DNA of 64,000 nt. It comes from Pyrenopolyporus hunteri. Taxonomy: Eukaryota > Ascomycota > Sordariomycetes > Xylariales > Hypoxylaceae. Under the pieces are notes generated by a model that worked only from the letters and a program-made list of their open reading frames with translations, did not search any database and had not been told where the DNA came from. A program made the translations under genes and the position numbers. The stretch covers positions 682,001 through 746,000 of the forward strand of contig CADCXC010000005.1 of assembly GCA_902806595.1 (NCBI GenBank). The letters are read 5' to 3'. This document shows, piece after piece, positions 22,306-34,015 of this stretch (its first letter is position 1; each line of letters starts with the position of its first letter).

Positions 22306-25300
22306 TCATTCCTCCTCTTCCACCACTTGCTTCTGGGCGATGTAAAAGCGGTCACCACCCTTCTCGTCACGCTCGTGTTCCAGCGCAACCTTGCTCAGAT
22401 GGGTCAGGATGTTCTCCATCATCGTATCCTGCGCCGATCTCTTCTTGCGGCCCAAATCGTTGAGGCTCTGCATGCGAGTCATCATCTGGTAGATAATTGC
22501 AATAACGATGACACAGGCAATTGAGTAGATCCAGACAACGACGATGGTCAAGATATCCGTGGCGCCGTTCTGAGATAATTTGGAAGAGAGCGATACTGGG
22601 CTTGAGGGCTCACCCTGGCCGCCCGAGAACCAGCCGAAGCCGGCAAAGAGAGAGGCGAGGATATCAACACCGAAAATCGCGCTGACAAGTTGCCATGAGG
22701 GGTATGTTTCGAAGCCACGTGTGACGAAAATAAGCCAGTTCTCCGTAAGCGAGACTTGCAGGAAAATGATCTCTTGAACAGACCCGTAATCCTGGATAAC
22801 GCCACCAGGTAACCAGAGAGTCCCGCGAAGGATCCAGGTCCCGAGAGCGAGAAGGGCACCGAGGACAACACTGATGATCCAAATCTTAGGAAGCTGCCAT
22901 TCCACAGGTCGCTTCTCGTAGTGAGCGGTATCGTAAGCGACAGCAATGGTAGCCAAATCGGCAAATAGAGCCAAGAAAACAATTAGGTCTGCGCGGATCG
23001 TCTCGTTGATGATGATCATGGAGGTAACCAGGTAAATCTCGAGATGCAGGCAGAGAGCAATGCGGTATTGGATGTAGGCCTTCATGCGCTGGAAGATCTG
23101 GCGGGAGATCTTGATTGCCGAGACGATAGTGCTGAGACCTGGCGCAAGGAATACGATATCAGCTGCAGCTTGGGCAGCCTCTGTGGCACCTTCAACAGCG
23201 ATACCACAGTCGGACTTTTTCAGGGACGGGGCGTCGTTGACGCCGTCACCGGTCATAGCTGTCAGATGGCCTCGCTGTTGAAGCATTTCAACGACCTGGT
23301 ATTTGTGTTCAGGGAAAACCTCAGCGAACCCATCGGCCCTCTCGCAGAGATCGTGGATAGCAGTGCCGGCCATATCGCTATGAAGTAGTTTGTCGGAGTT
23401 GTACACCTTGGTTCCTAAAGCCAGCATCCTGCACGTCTCCTTGGCAATGGCAATGGCGTCACCAGTCAACATCTTAACAGAGAGACCGAGCGCCTGAGCC
23501 TCAGCAATGGTCTGAGCCGTATCGGAACGGGGAGGGTCGAAGAGAGAGATCATGCCGAGCACTAGCACACAGTAAAAGTTAGTAATCGTTTACTTTGCAA
23601 GTACAGGGGGCTTCAAACACGCCTCTGGGATGAAAATTCCTTTTAACACGAATAGGAACCTCCAACCCCAAGACAGTTCAGAATGAGAGAACATTTAGGG
23701 GTCAACATACTTTCCCATGGGCCGTCTTCCTCCTGAACAGCGACGGCGAGAGAACGGAAACCACGGCGCGCGAATTCCGTAGCCTTCTCCCTGAAGAGAG
23801 CGGATTGCTCCTCGTTGCAGTTCGTCAAAGCGAGCACGGCTTTGGGAGCTCCCTTGGCACATGTGTATCGGACACCGTTGTGGGTGCATACGGCAGTGAT
23901 TCGTTTAGAGACGGGGTCGAAAGGAGTGAACTTCTCGGTCTTCCAGCCTTCGCTAATCATTTCCTTGGCCTTGGGGTATCGCTTAAGAGTAAGGATGGTG
24001 ATTTTATCGATAGGGTCGAGGGCCTTAATGTTGTGGGAAGAAGCCAGAGCCGCAACAGCCATCATCCAGTTAATATCCACGCCTTCCATAACGAAAGGTT
24101 CCCTGACAGAAAGTTGATTGGCAGTCAGAGTACCAGTTTTATCGGAACAAAGGATGTCAACACCAGCAAGCGACTCGATAGCTGTCAACTTCTGCACGAT
24201 AGCCTTCTCTTTAGCGAGATACGCAGCGCCGACGGCTAAGGTGGTGGTTGTAACAACTGGCAGACCGACAGGGACACCAATAATCAGTAGGATAAGTGCG
24301 TAAGTCAGCAGGTCCCTCGAGCTCTCCTCATCCGGCGACACGATGGAGAGGTTACGGTAAAACCCGCCAATCCATGCAGTAAGGATCCAGAAGACAACGA
24401 GAACCAGCAGAGTAGTACCAATCGAGTCCATGATAGCCTTGAAGTGACCAGAGTCCTTAGCACCCTGGACGAGACTAGCGGTCTTCCCCACGAAAGATGC
24501 TTGGGCACCGGCGGTGACCACGGCGTAGGCCTTGCCACGCTTGCAACCAGTTGTGTAGTAAACAGTATCCGTCATGTATTTGTCGACCGCGAGCGATTCT
24601 CCCGTGATAGCGCTCTGATCAATAGCAACGATCGCGTGGCCGATGTGAGGGGTTCCCTCTTCATCCGATTCCTCGAATTTCTCCCGGCGTGGCGACGTGA
24701 TATCTTGGGCCGTGAGCTCCGCCTGGTACTGGGCTTGTCCGCTAGGGTTGTCATACTCGCAAATTAGACGGGCGTCACCCGCAACGACGTGGCCTTCCTC
24801 GATGATTATCTGGTCCAATTAGCAATCGGGTTAAACTCGCAAGGATAAAGCAAAATAGAACTCACGATATCGCCCGGCACCAATTCCCTAGCCTTGATCT
24901 CCGTCTCTCGGCCGTCACGGACGACACGAGCCTTCATAGCAATGTCTCCCTTTAGACTTGCAACGACATCGGCAGCTTGCTTCTCTTGGTACCAACCGAC
25001 AACAGCGTTCAGCAGCAGAATACCAATAATAATACCGGCATCCAGCCAATCTTCCATGGCCAGGGCAATGATAACAGCGACCTCCATTACTGTTGTACGT
25101 GTCAGCTTAGGGACGTGTTACGGCAGCTAATGTAGAGAACATACCGTATAAGACAGGGCCGCGGAAGAAACCGATGAACTTGAGCAACATATTCTCCTTC
25201 TCAGTCGATAGCTCGTTCCATCCAGAGAACTTCCGCCTCCGCTCAACTTCCATCGATGAGAGACCCTCTCTGATATCTGTGTTCAACCAGTCGCTCGGCG

Positions 25301-25654
25301 TCTCAAAGTCACTCAATGACGCGCGGGCGTAACCGCTCTTGCCACCACGCCAGAAGGCCCACCACGGCCTCTTCTGGTCTTGTTGTGTGAAGTCTTCCTC
25401 CCCCGCTTCCGCATTTGGATCTCTATACGTATCGACATAACGGATCAAGCTAACACCCGTGTTAGCTGATATCGAGTCCCTTCACGTCTTCCCTGGGGCA
25501 CTTACGCTCTATACTCATCCAAGTATGGGTTGTCGCCGTGATTGTTACTGTCAACCGTATTATTCCTTTGGTTCTCCGTCAAGAAACTGCCCGCCTCGAG
25601 GTCCTGATCGGAGGAGTCCTCCATCGTAGTGTCGCTGTAATTAGGCGGAGCCAT
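22306..25654 (-). CDS. Plasma-membrane P-type H+-ATPase (P3A family), divergent paralogue
   Basis: Five exons (25506-25654, 25145-25449, 24866-25089, 23711-24809, 22306-23561) encode 1010 residues. It would pump protons out of the cell using ATP, energising nutrient uptake. Visible motifs are TGES (actuator loop), DKTGTLT with the phosphorylated Asp near residue 449, KGAP, MLTGDA and TGDGVNDAP. About ten membrane segments are present, including LLIIGVPVGLP and the WNLP-like WQLPKIWIISVVLGALLALG. It differs from the textbook PMA1 of fungi in two ways. It has an insertion of about 38 residues in the actuator domain (roughly residues 240-285, acidic and basic), and a C-terminus ending in VVEEEE that lacks the usual autoinhibitory tail pattern. 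The start at 25654 (MAPPNYSD) was chosen. An in-frame ATG at 25702 would add 16 basic residues. Confidence 0.88.
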
Positions 25655-28252
25655 GTCTTTCTGGTGACTGAAAGCCCTAATCCTCTTAAAACTAGGTGCC
25701 ATTAAAACCCTTGATACAGGCCAGCTGTAGAAAAAAGAAGAAAAAGGGATAAGGTGCAAGGAAAAGAGATATGCGGAAAGTGAGGGAGGAAGGCGTGGTG
25801 GTAGGAGTGACAGACCAGCTCGAACCTCTAATCACGAAAAGCTAGAGGACGACGGCCCTACTTATACTGCGTACAACATGCCGATAGGCGAGATAGGAGG
25901 TGAGCAGTTGATACCGTCCATCGCGAAACTCTTGGCTGGTTGCTTTGAAGCATCCCTGGAGAAGTCATCTCGCAAGAGAAGATACCCCACAAGGTAAGCT
26001 AGGTAAATTATCAGAGCTACTTTTTTTAGTCCAGGGCGTCGACGTAGAGCTTGTCGTGAAGATAGCTACTAAGATTTTCACCCATAACGAAGCTCTGATA
26101 TCAGATGAATTGACCTATCAGAGGCCGGCTAAGTGTAGTGTTAGTGTTAGGGGTCTCTCCGACAAAAAGGCCCGTGATATAATGTCGATCCGTTTCGGGT
26201 CGACCATTGCGGCTACTACGTCGAGAGACTACGGTCATGAAAATGCCTCACCAAACGCCGTTTGACGAATTTGATCGATCTCATACACGGGTCCGGGGTA
26301 TCATAGACGTACATTCGTAGTTCCCCGGCTGCGGTTTCAGCACTGATCAAATATGAAACCGCCGCTTGATGGACTTGGAAGTGCGGCACGTGACGAGTTC
26401 TCTCGTATGCATCCGCGGTCCCGACGCGGAACTCATAAACAAGACGTTGAAACGAAAACAAACTGTAGCCAAGCTGCCCGGGTATCGTCTCCCGGGATGC
26501 CCGTCTCGGTTCTGGAGAAGAAGCAGCCGCCGAGAGGAAGGCAATCGATGATCATCGCTTCTGGAAATAGCTAAGACAAGACGGAAACAACAATAATCGC
26601 TATACTATTAATAGTTATGCACTTGGCGTTTTGTTTCCTGCATTTTTCATTCTCGCGATGCTTCATAGCCGGTATGTTGACTTACGCAATAGGTCGTAAA
26701 GGGGCTCAACAAGCATCAAGTGCTAAGCTTTCAAACACATGCTAGACAATATACAGCGAAGCTTCGAGCTAGCGACTAAATGAGCCGCCAGGCCTTCCCG
26801 AAATGATTGTCGGTGTTATCTCTATGTATATGGCCACACGCGAAGGCCAAGAAATCATTCATGATAACGAGCATACCCCAGCCAGCTAAGCATCTCACTA
26901 TAATATACGGAGATCTATATCGGGGTCCCTGAACCCCGTGGGAAAGCGATTGCCTCACAATATTTAGTTCGCCTTAGATTGTGAGATATATCCAATCGGA
27001 AAGAAATTGCTGTGGCACCTCGACTCTTAAGCGTGGGAGTTACTCGAGATTAGGGACCCAGCAAGGATATTACGATGGCAGTTTATGAGGTATATAGTGA
27101 TAGCGCCCATCATATCAGGCTAACCACATAGCGATAGATATCCGCGACTAGAGCGGAATAGATGCTATACGGGCTGTTGGATCTTTCGGCTGGGTTGATG
27201 AAACACGAGGATGTCAAATGGTTAACTGTTCTACGACCTCGCAGAAGGAATATTGCGAATGTCTGATTCTCATGACTTCAATTGCAGAAGAAGAAACAGA
27301 AGCTTGGGGGTTCAAAGTGATCGTCGCGCCAGTTATATCAAAGCCAGAGGTTGTACAATACGGTGATGGGTGTTGTAGGTTTGTCGAAGGGGGTTCAACT
27401 CTTGGCCAAAACTCTTGGCCTTGGTGGTGCGGCGCAACGATATCGACCAATCAACCAACAGGATTACCTCGTCGCCTGCCGGAGCCAAGAATACCAAGAG
27501 TAGCAGCAGCCTCAGCCGGAAAAGCTTGGTCCAGCCATTCAAACTCATACAATGCATGCGTGTGCGTGTGCGTGTGCTATTACAGTAATAATAATAATTA
27601 AGTTGGTGCGTTAAAAGATGAACATGGAATGCCTCGAATCGAACACGGGCGTGTCGGGGGGCACGCGGAAATTTGCATGTCCACTGAATCATGGTAGAGA
27701 TTAGGTGGTATCGAGCCCCTTAGCGGGTTCTAACTACCGGATTGCCGATTGAGATGCTGACGTACTACGGCTTATTCCGCTCTGTGCAAGGGGGAAAAGG
27801 AGCCAGCCAGCCACGAACGAAGGTTTAACGAAACTACCTCCCTAAATATCCCATTCATTCATATTCACATATCTGATTTAAGCAAGCCTTGCATATATCG
27901 CCATGTACGGAAGTACCTAGGAACATACCTGGTAGGTACCTAGGTAGATAGGGGGCGGAAGACGTATTCCGGTTCTGACTAAGTGGATTAAGTAACATGG
28001 AGGTACATCGGCTATGTACCTAGGTAGGTACCCGGCGTGTGCTCGCTTAGGTAATCTGCGGCTGTACCTATCAGGTGAAATAGTTGTTCCAAGCTCCGTA
28101 GGATAGATAAGATAAGGAATTATTTTTTTGAACCTGCCCGCCAGAACCGCCGGAACACAGGCGCAACAAAGTGGGCGATCATCGCCGACAAGAAAAAAAC
28201 CCATTCCCAATATTGCCATTGCGCATCATCCACCACTACACCGCATTGTACC
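25655..28252. other. Gene-poor interval between ATPase and DBP9
   Basis: The two genes diverge from here, so both promoters lie at the ends. The middle holds several mutually overlapping short frames (25945-26265 +, 26216-26461 -, 26366-26551 +) with weak coding character but no recognisable domain, possibly remains of a lost gene. TACCTAGGTA motifs cluster at 27912-28035, just upstream of DBP9. Confidence 0.45.
27556..27580. repeat. Short GTGTGC microsatellite
   Basis: Three to four tandem GCGTGT units sit in the non-coding interval and are followed by a (TAA)n run at 27586-27600. It is an ordinary microsatellite. Confidence 0.7.
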
Positions 28253-30210
28253 ATGAAGCGCAAGCTAGATGAGAACGATACGCCAGTATCAGAGCCCAAG
28301 GCGGAAACTCTGGGCGCCGGAACAACGCCTACCACCTTCGCAGACCTCGGCCTCGACAGCAGACTCCTTCAAGCCACAGCCCACCAGAATTGGCATACGC
28401 CGACTTTGGTCCAGAGCAAGGCTATACCCCTAGCCATTGACGGTTGCGATGTGTTGGCAAAGGCTAGGACCGGCTCGGGGAAGACTGCCGCTTACACCCT
28501 ACCCATACTCCAAGCCATTCTCAAACGGAAACAGGTACGAACCGGGTCTATTTCGAACTATATGCCAGATACCAGAGGACATGAGCTAATCCCCAGCTAG
28601 ACATCATCGGATTCCTACACGGCGGCCCTAATCCTTGTCCCAACGAACGAGTTGGTAACTCAAGTTACCAAGGTGCTCGAATCCCTTACTTCGTTCTGTT
28701 CTCGAGAGATCAAGGTCTCTAAGCTCTCCGACAAACTCTCCGACGCTGCTCAGCGCGCTGTCCTCTCCGATTCCCCCGACGTAGTTGTCGCAACACCTGC
28801 GAGAGCGTGGCACAATATAAAAAATTCCGCTCTGTCGTTAGACAAACTCACACACTTAGTCTTGGATGAGGCCGATCTCGTCCTGTCATACGGCTATGAC
28901 GAAGACTTACAGAACGTCGCCTCATCGCTACCAAAAGGGTTGCAGACAACGCTTATGAGCGCGACTCTGACCCCAGAAGTGAACACCCTGAAAGGACTCT
29001 TCTGTCGAAACCCTACAGTCTTGGATCTGGAAGAACCCGATGACGACAAGGGAGGCGTGTCGCAATACGTCGTGAAGTATGAATACCCACCCCCCAGTAA
29101 TATGGCCGGTATTAACAAAAACTTAGGTGCGGCGAGGATGAAAAATTCCTCTTGATTTATTGCATGGTAAAACTTGAATTAATCAAAGGAAAGGCAATTA
29201 TATTCGTCAGCGATGTTGATCGATGCTATCGTCTCAAGCTATTCTTCGAGCAATTCGGAATACGGAGCTGTCTATTAAACTCCGAATTGCCAGTTAATTG
29301 TCGAATCCATGCGGTCGAGGAATTCAACAGAGGGGTCTATAACATTATCATCGCCTCAGATGAGAATGAAGTGATAGGCGACGAAAAGGACCAGCTTGAG
29401 TTGGACGGCGAAGAGGCTGCTAATGCTGACCGAGCGAACAAGGCCAGCGAGGCGTTGGATAACAACGAGAAGAGCTTAATGAATGCTTCGCTAGGGAAGA
29501 AGCGTAAATCTTCACGCCGCGATAAGAACTATGGAGTATCTCGCGGAATCGATTTTAAGAATGTCGCAGTGGTTATCAATTTCGACCTTCCACTTTCTTC
29601 CCGCTCGTATCTGCATAGGATCGGGCGCACCGCACGTGCTGGTCAAACAGGCATGGCCTTATCTTTCGTTATCCCCAAGGAGAAGTTCCGGAAACATATA
29701 CCCACCAGCATCGAGTCGGCGGAAAATGACGAGAAGGTGTTAGCCAGGATCATCAAGCAGCAAGCTAAGATGGGTCATGAGGTCAAACCTTACAAATTCG
29801 ACATGAAAGCGGTAGAGGCCTTCCGCTACCGAATGAATGATGCCCTAAGAGCCGTTACGAAGGTCGCGATCCGAGAGGCGCGGCTACGAGAGCTGAAACA
29901 AGAGTTACTCAAGAGCGAAAGTCTGAAGCGGCACTTCGAGGAAAATCCCCTGGAAGTCCGCCATCTCCGGCACGACGCCGAACTTCGAACAACGAGAAGC
30001 CAACCTCATCTCAAGCACGTGCCTGATTATTTATTACCGAAGGACGGGAAAAAGGCAATCACTCCAAATGAAGTTGGATTCGTGCCGTTTAAAAAGGTAT
30101 TGGATGGGAAGGGAAGGAAAAGCCGTATTTCTAAGGGCAGGGGTAGGAGGGTAGGCGGACGGAAAAACGACCCCTTGAAGTCGTTCAAGGCTAGGTCCAA
30201 AGCTAAGTAG
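28253..30210 (+). CDS. dbp9: ATP-dependent RNA helicase DBP9 (DDX56 family)
   Basis: Three exons, 28253-28534, 28601-29076 and 29127-30210, encode 613 residues. DBP9 acts in the nucleolus in early 60S ribosomal subunit assembly. DEAD-box motifs are complete: a Q-motif-like segment (FADLGLDSRLLQA), motif I ARTGSGKT (71-78), PTNELV, TPAR, DEAD (183-186), SAT and HRIGRTARAGQTG. The C-terminus is very basic (KGRGRRVGGRKND) as in family members, and an acidic/Lys insert precedes motif V. Intron 1 (66 bp) ends in CAGCTAG. Only the second AG works, because the first would place a TAG stop in frame. Intron 2 is 50 bp. Length fits the family. Confidence 0.93.
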
Positions 30211-32199
30211 TTCCTGCTACTTTATAATAGATGAGGAACGTTTCGTTTATCTCATCACTTTTCAGCTAGATGTATGTAGTCTTACGCTTATACAGTTGAT
30301 ACCCACAATTCGGATAAATGTCTAGCAACGTCAACCAGACGTGCCTACAGTACTATTCGCCCGTATACGATATGATTGAAATATCCGGCGTGTTTGACTA
30401 ATACACACGCCTGCCCATCTGAGCTGTCCTCCTTCTACCGTCATCTCCTTTTACGGCCTACGTACGGGGACTATTTCTAACCACCACCTACCTCAGCGAA
30501 TAATTCAAATCTCCATGAAAATCCACTCTAGTCCTATCCTCTGTGTCCTACCTAAAACCACCTAGATACCCAGCCCTTCCTTCTAACCATCCATATCGAG
30601 CGGTTTCCATCTTTACCACGGAGGGTACACATCGAAGAGGGACCCTTCTACCTATCTCTACTTTCGTCGGCCTCCCATTCTTCTCTCATACGATAATCGG
30701 GCCCAGCAGCAGTGCCGTCCGTTATTGTACATTCTCGAAAGGGAAACCATCGGATCAGAAAAGCACGCTCCACGTCCCTAACCTTTCGGTTATCCGTCGT
30801 TATCTAGTACGATATCGGCTACGCTCGTTGAATAAGCGGCTCCTAAAGAAGATGCTCTTTCTTACACCGACCCATCGTACTCGAGGAACGGAAAGCGACG
30901 CCGATCTCGTGTCGGCGTATTATCTATATGGTATTTGACCAAATACCCGGGTAGTCGCCATTCTCATTCGTATTCGACTTCGAGTACGTAGCCAAGTTTC
31001 AAGCAGTGGCCTAGAACCGTAAGTTATCTAATCACCCATCCTCGTTATTTCTCATAGGCTAATTCATATCTGGGTTAAGCCCGTCTGGGATCATTCTATT
31101 CCTATCCTTCCAGGACAAGCCATTGTCTTCCTGGATCTTGCAGGGGGCACTTCCTTACGTCTCAAACCCCCCTGATATTCTACCTGCTAGGTGCTCGGTA
31201 CTCTAGTGTACGGCTGTAATAAAGCTGCTGATGAACATCAACACGTCCATTACCTCATCTACGGCTCTTTGAGCGAGTGCCATATAATTGCTCCTAGTTA
31301 CCTTTAACGATTAGGGGCCGGCCATTGGTTAGTCGATTCTTCCAACTCGACACCCTTCCTTCATATCCAATCTCCCCCTAACCTCATATTATTCCCTTTG
31401 CTTCTTCCCATTCAATTCCCTCGTAGTAACTCTCTTGGAGTTTTATATAACTAAACTAATGCTAGCTCATAGGAGATATACGCTTGTTCTGAGAAAATAT
31501 ACCCTTCGCTCTCTTAGATTATACTACAACGTCCTTGGAAGTACTCCCTTCTGGGCTTGAGGTGTCCAATTTCTCCCTGGTACACCAGGCATAACCACCT
31601 ATTCAGGGTGACGTGAGCAGAACATAATGGGGGCGAATCAGTCGACGGGAAAGGAGATGGAAATAGGCAGACATAGCCGATACGGCTCCATAGACTCGTC
31701 TATTCGAAGACCTAACCTCCCCATTGACAAGGGTGGAACAGCAGAGGTAGCCCATGGGGGGAAGGCCAGCAATTGTCTCGAGTCCGGGCAAAGAAACAAT
31801 GGACACGACGGCTCAGAAAGACATGGCGTGGAGGGGTATCGTGAACTTAGGGAGCCATCTTCGACTGCTCGAGGATCGGTCACGTATTCCCCACAAAGTC
31901 GGTCAAGACGATCTGAGTCCAAACACGTATCCAAGGACGATGCCAAAGCACACAATCAGCCTTCGAAAAATAATACTTATGCGGGCCCCCCTCCCACACA
32001 AAATCCTGCTCTCAGTTTTCTCTCCCACAAAACAAATCTTGGTTTCTCTGCAGACTCCAACAACACTGGTGAACCACCAAGTCTACATCTACTCAAGACA
32101 AAATCATATCTCAGCATTGCAAAGTCAGTACAGAAACTTTCTATTGTCACAAAGTTGCAGAGTAGAACACCAATTAACTTCCATCAGCTCCACGAGAAA
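30211..32199. other. Intergenic region with an in-frame upstream extension of the next gene
   Basis: After the DBP9 stop there is about 1.4 kb of pyrimidine-rich sequence without a clear gene; a + frame at 30543-30938 shows no domain. From 31627 an ATG opens a 191-codon frame that runs without a stop into the next gene's ATG at 32200. It begins MGANQSTGK, a good N-myristoylation consensus. Residues 30 onward look like translated leader (Ser/Asn/Thr-rich), and TTTCTCTGCAG at about 32051 could be an acceptor of a leader intron. I favour a 5' untranslated leader, but a longer protein is possible. Confidence 0.45.
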
Positions 32200-34015
32200 A
32201 TGACTTCTCAACAGGAAGACTCTCCCGCTCCCAAGAGCCCTGCTGAGGTTTCTGCCCAGGCCGTTGCCCAAGCTGCGCTTCAGGTCGTCCCTCAGGTCGT
32301 CTCTCAGGTCGTCCCTCAGGCGGCTCCTCAGGCGGCTCCTCAGGCCTCCGCCCAGGCTACGCCCACGGGTCGCCCGAAGCGCAAGCAACCTAGCTCTGCC
32401 TCCAGCGCCGCTGCTCCGCCGGCCAAGAAGCGTAAGTATTATCTATCATCCCTAACTTTGCTTATGACTTGGACCTATGCTTACGGTATACTCGCTTAGT
32501 GACCCTCCTCCCTCATTCGGACGACAAACGCGTTGTAAGTAGTACCCTCTAAGTTTATGCTAGAAATACTTAGCATACCAACCATTACACATGACCGCTT
32601 ATTAACTTTCTTTTCAGGACGAGGCCCGAGCGACGGTCCTCGATCGTTACCATACGATCGTTCGCGCATCTAAGTTTAAGGCTCTATACGACGCCGTCGC
32701 CGCGGTTGTCACCGATTCCGAGACTAAAGCGAACATCCAAAACGCGGCGACTCACCTCATGGCCCTTGAGATGACGAACAAGATCAGCAATGACAAGAAC
32801 GAGGCCTTCATGAAGGAGTATTACTTCAAGAATCTCAGCTCCCTCCCCAAATTCGACTTCAAGTCCCCCGGAGCTAACTGTAAGGATCTAATCGACTTCG
32901 TTACTCAGAAACATCAACATACTAACGAACCTAGAACCAACCATCTTACCAACCCACCCCCGGAAAACAGTGAAAGCACGGCGCTGAACGGATGGAATGA
33001 GAGGAATTTGAAAGACACGGAGGGAACTGTCACAAAACAGAAGTGGGAATATGTCATACTTGCACTGAATAACACACACATGTCCCGCTCCTACACTAAC
33101 ACCCGCGACGCTGCCACGCAGCTCCCGGGATCCTTCGTAAACCGCGAGCAAGCCAACGCTAGACTAGACGAACTAACCCGGTACGACCAGTTTGACGGCG
33201 GCATGGCCGCCGTGTCGCGTAGACACGCCTACGAGCACACGCCCTCCAAGCTGCTCAAGGTCGAGCTCACCCTAGCCACCGGCGAGCAGCGCGTCCTCTG
33301 GGTCGAGCGCCGCCTCGTAAACCTCGACACCCTAACGAAGAGGGAGCGCAGCCTAAAGAAATGGTCCGACAAGCGGCCGAAGCTGCCGCATTATATCGTA
33401 GAATGTGAATTCATGACCCGCAAGATTGCGGAAGTACCTGTGTCTATGTACCCGGCTAGCGAGCAAGTTGCAGATGATAGCGATGACGACGACGGTGATA
33501 CTGATTCTGATTCCGATACTGATGCTGACTACGACAATAGCGACAATCGTAATTCCAATAAGCATGAGAAGACCAAAAAGACCAACACCAACACCAACAC
33601 CAATAACACTACTACCCCCTCCAACCTCACACCCCCCACACCCACCACCGACATCGAACTCACCCGCCTCCCCCTCACCACCTTCACCGACCGCGGCCTC
33701 GCCAACGAGCACGCCGGCGCGCTATTCCTGCGGCACACGGCGGTGCGCGAGGCGATCCGGGGCCCGCTGGACGACTTCTGGTGGGTGAACAACGCGGTGG
33801 CGGCGCACCGGGAGGCGGACAGGCTGGTCGCAGTAGCAGAGAAGGAGAAGGAGGAGGGAAAGGGCAAGGGAGATAGGGGAGAAGAGGAGGATGATGATCA
33901 GCCGCTCTACGTCGCGGAGCTGTATACGATGGATATGAACACCCGCTTGGGGTACGACTGGGTCCGCGTCGCGGTGCACGCGGTTGAGGATGTCGTGGGC
34001 CCGCTGAATATTTGA
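32200..34015 (+). CDS. Conserved-looking protein with N-terminal NLS, function unknown
   Basis: Exons 32200-32431, 32500-32534 and 32618-34015 (introns 68 and 83 bp, GTAAGT donors, CTTAG and TTCAG acceptors) give 554 residues. The N-terminus is a Gln/Val/Pro/Ala repeat followed by a bipartite-type nuclear signal (GRPKRKQ ... PPAKK). A helical region follows (ARATVLDRYHTIVRASKFKALYDAV). Two segments then look like diverged copies of one module: one with GSFVNREQANARLDEL and VELTLATGEQRVLWVERRLV, and one with TTFTDRGLANEHAG and LYVAELYTMDMNTRLGYDWVRV. They are separated by a D/S/T/N-rich linker. The last third is markedly GC-richer. I do not recognise the family. The start at 32200 could be replaced by the in-frame ATG at 31627. 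Confidence 0.68.
32281..32364 (+). repeat. 12-bp coding minisatellite
   Basis: Seven tandem units related to CAGGTCGTCCCT and CAGGCGGCTCCT encode Q-(V/A)-(V/A)-(P/S) repeats at the N-terminus of the unknown nuclear-type protein. Confidence 0.8.

Noticed and set aside
25945..26574. Overlapping frames on both strands with weak coding look
   Set aside because: Each is broken within about 100 codons and none shows a domain; possibly remains of a gene but not callable.
27620..27680. CTCGAATCGAACAC resembling a reverse-strand tRNA T-arm
   Set aside because: The flanking bases do not form a T-stem and no D-arm lies at tRNA distance.
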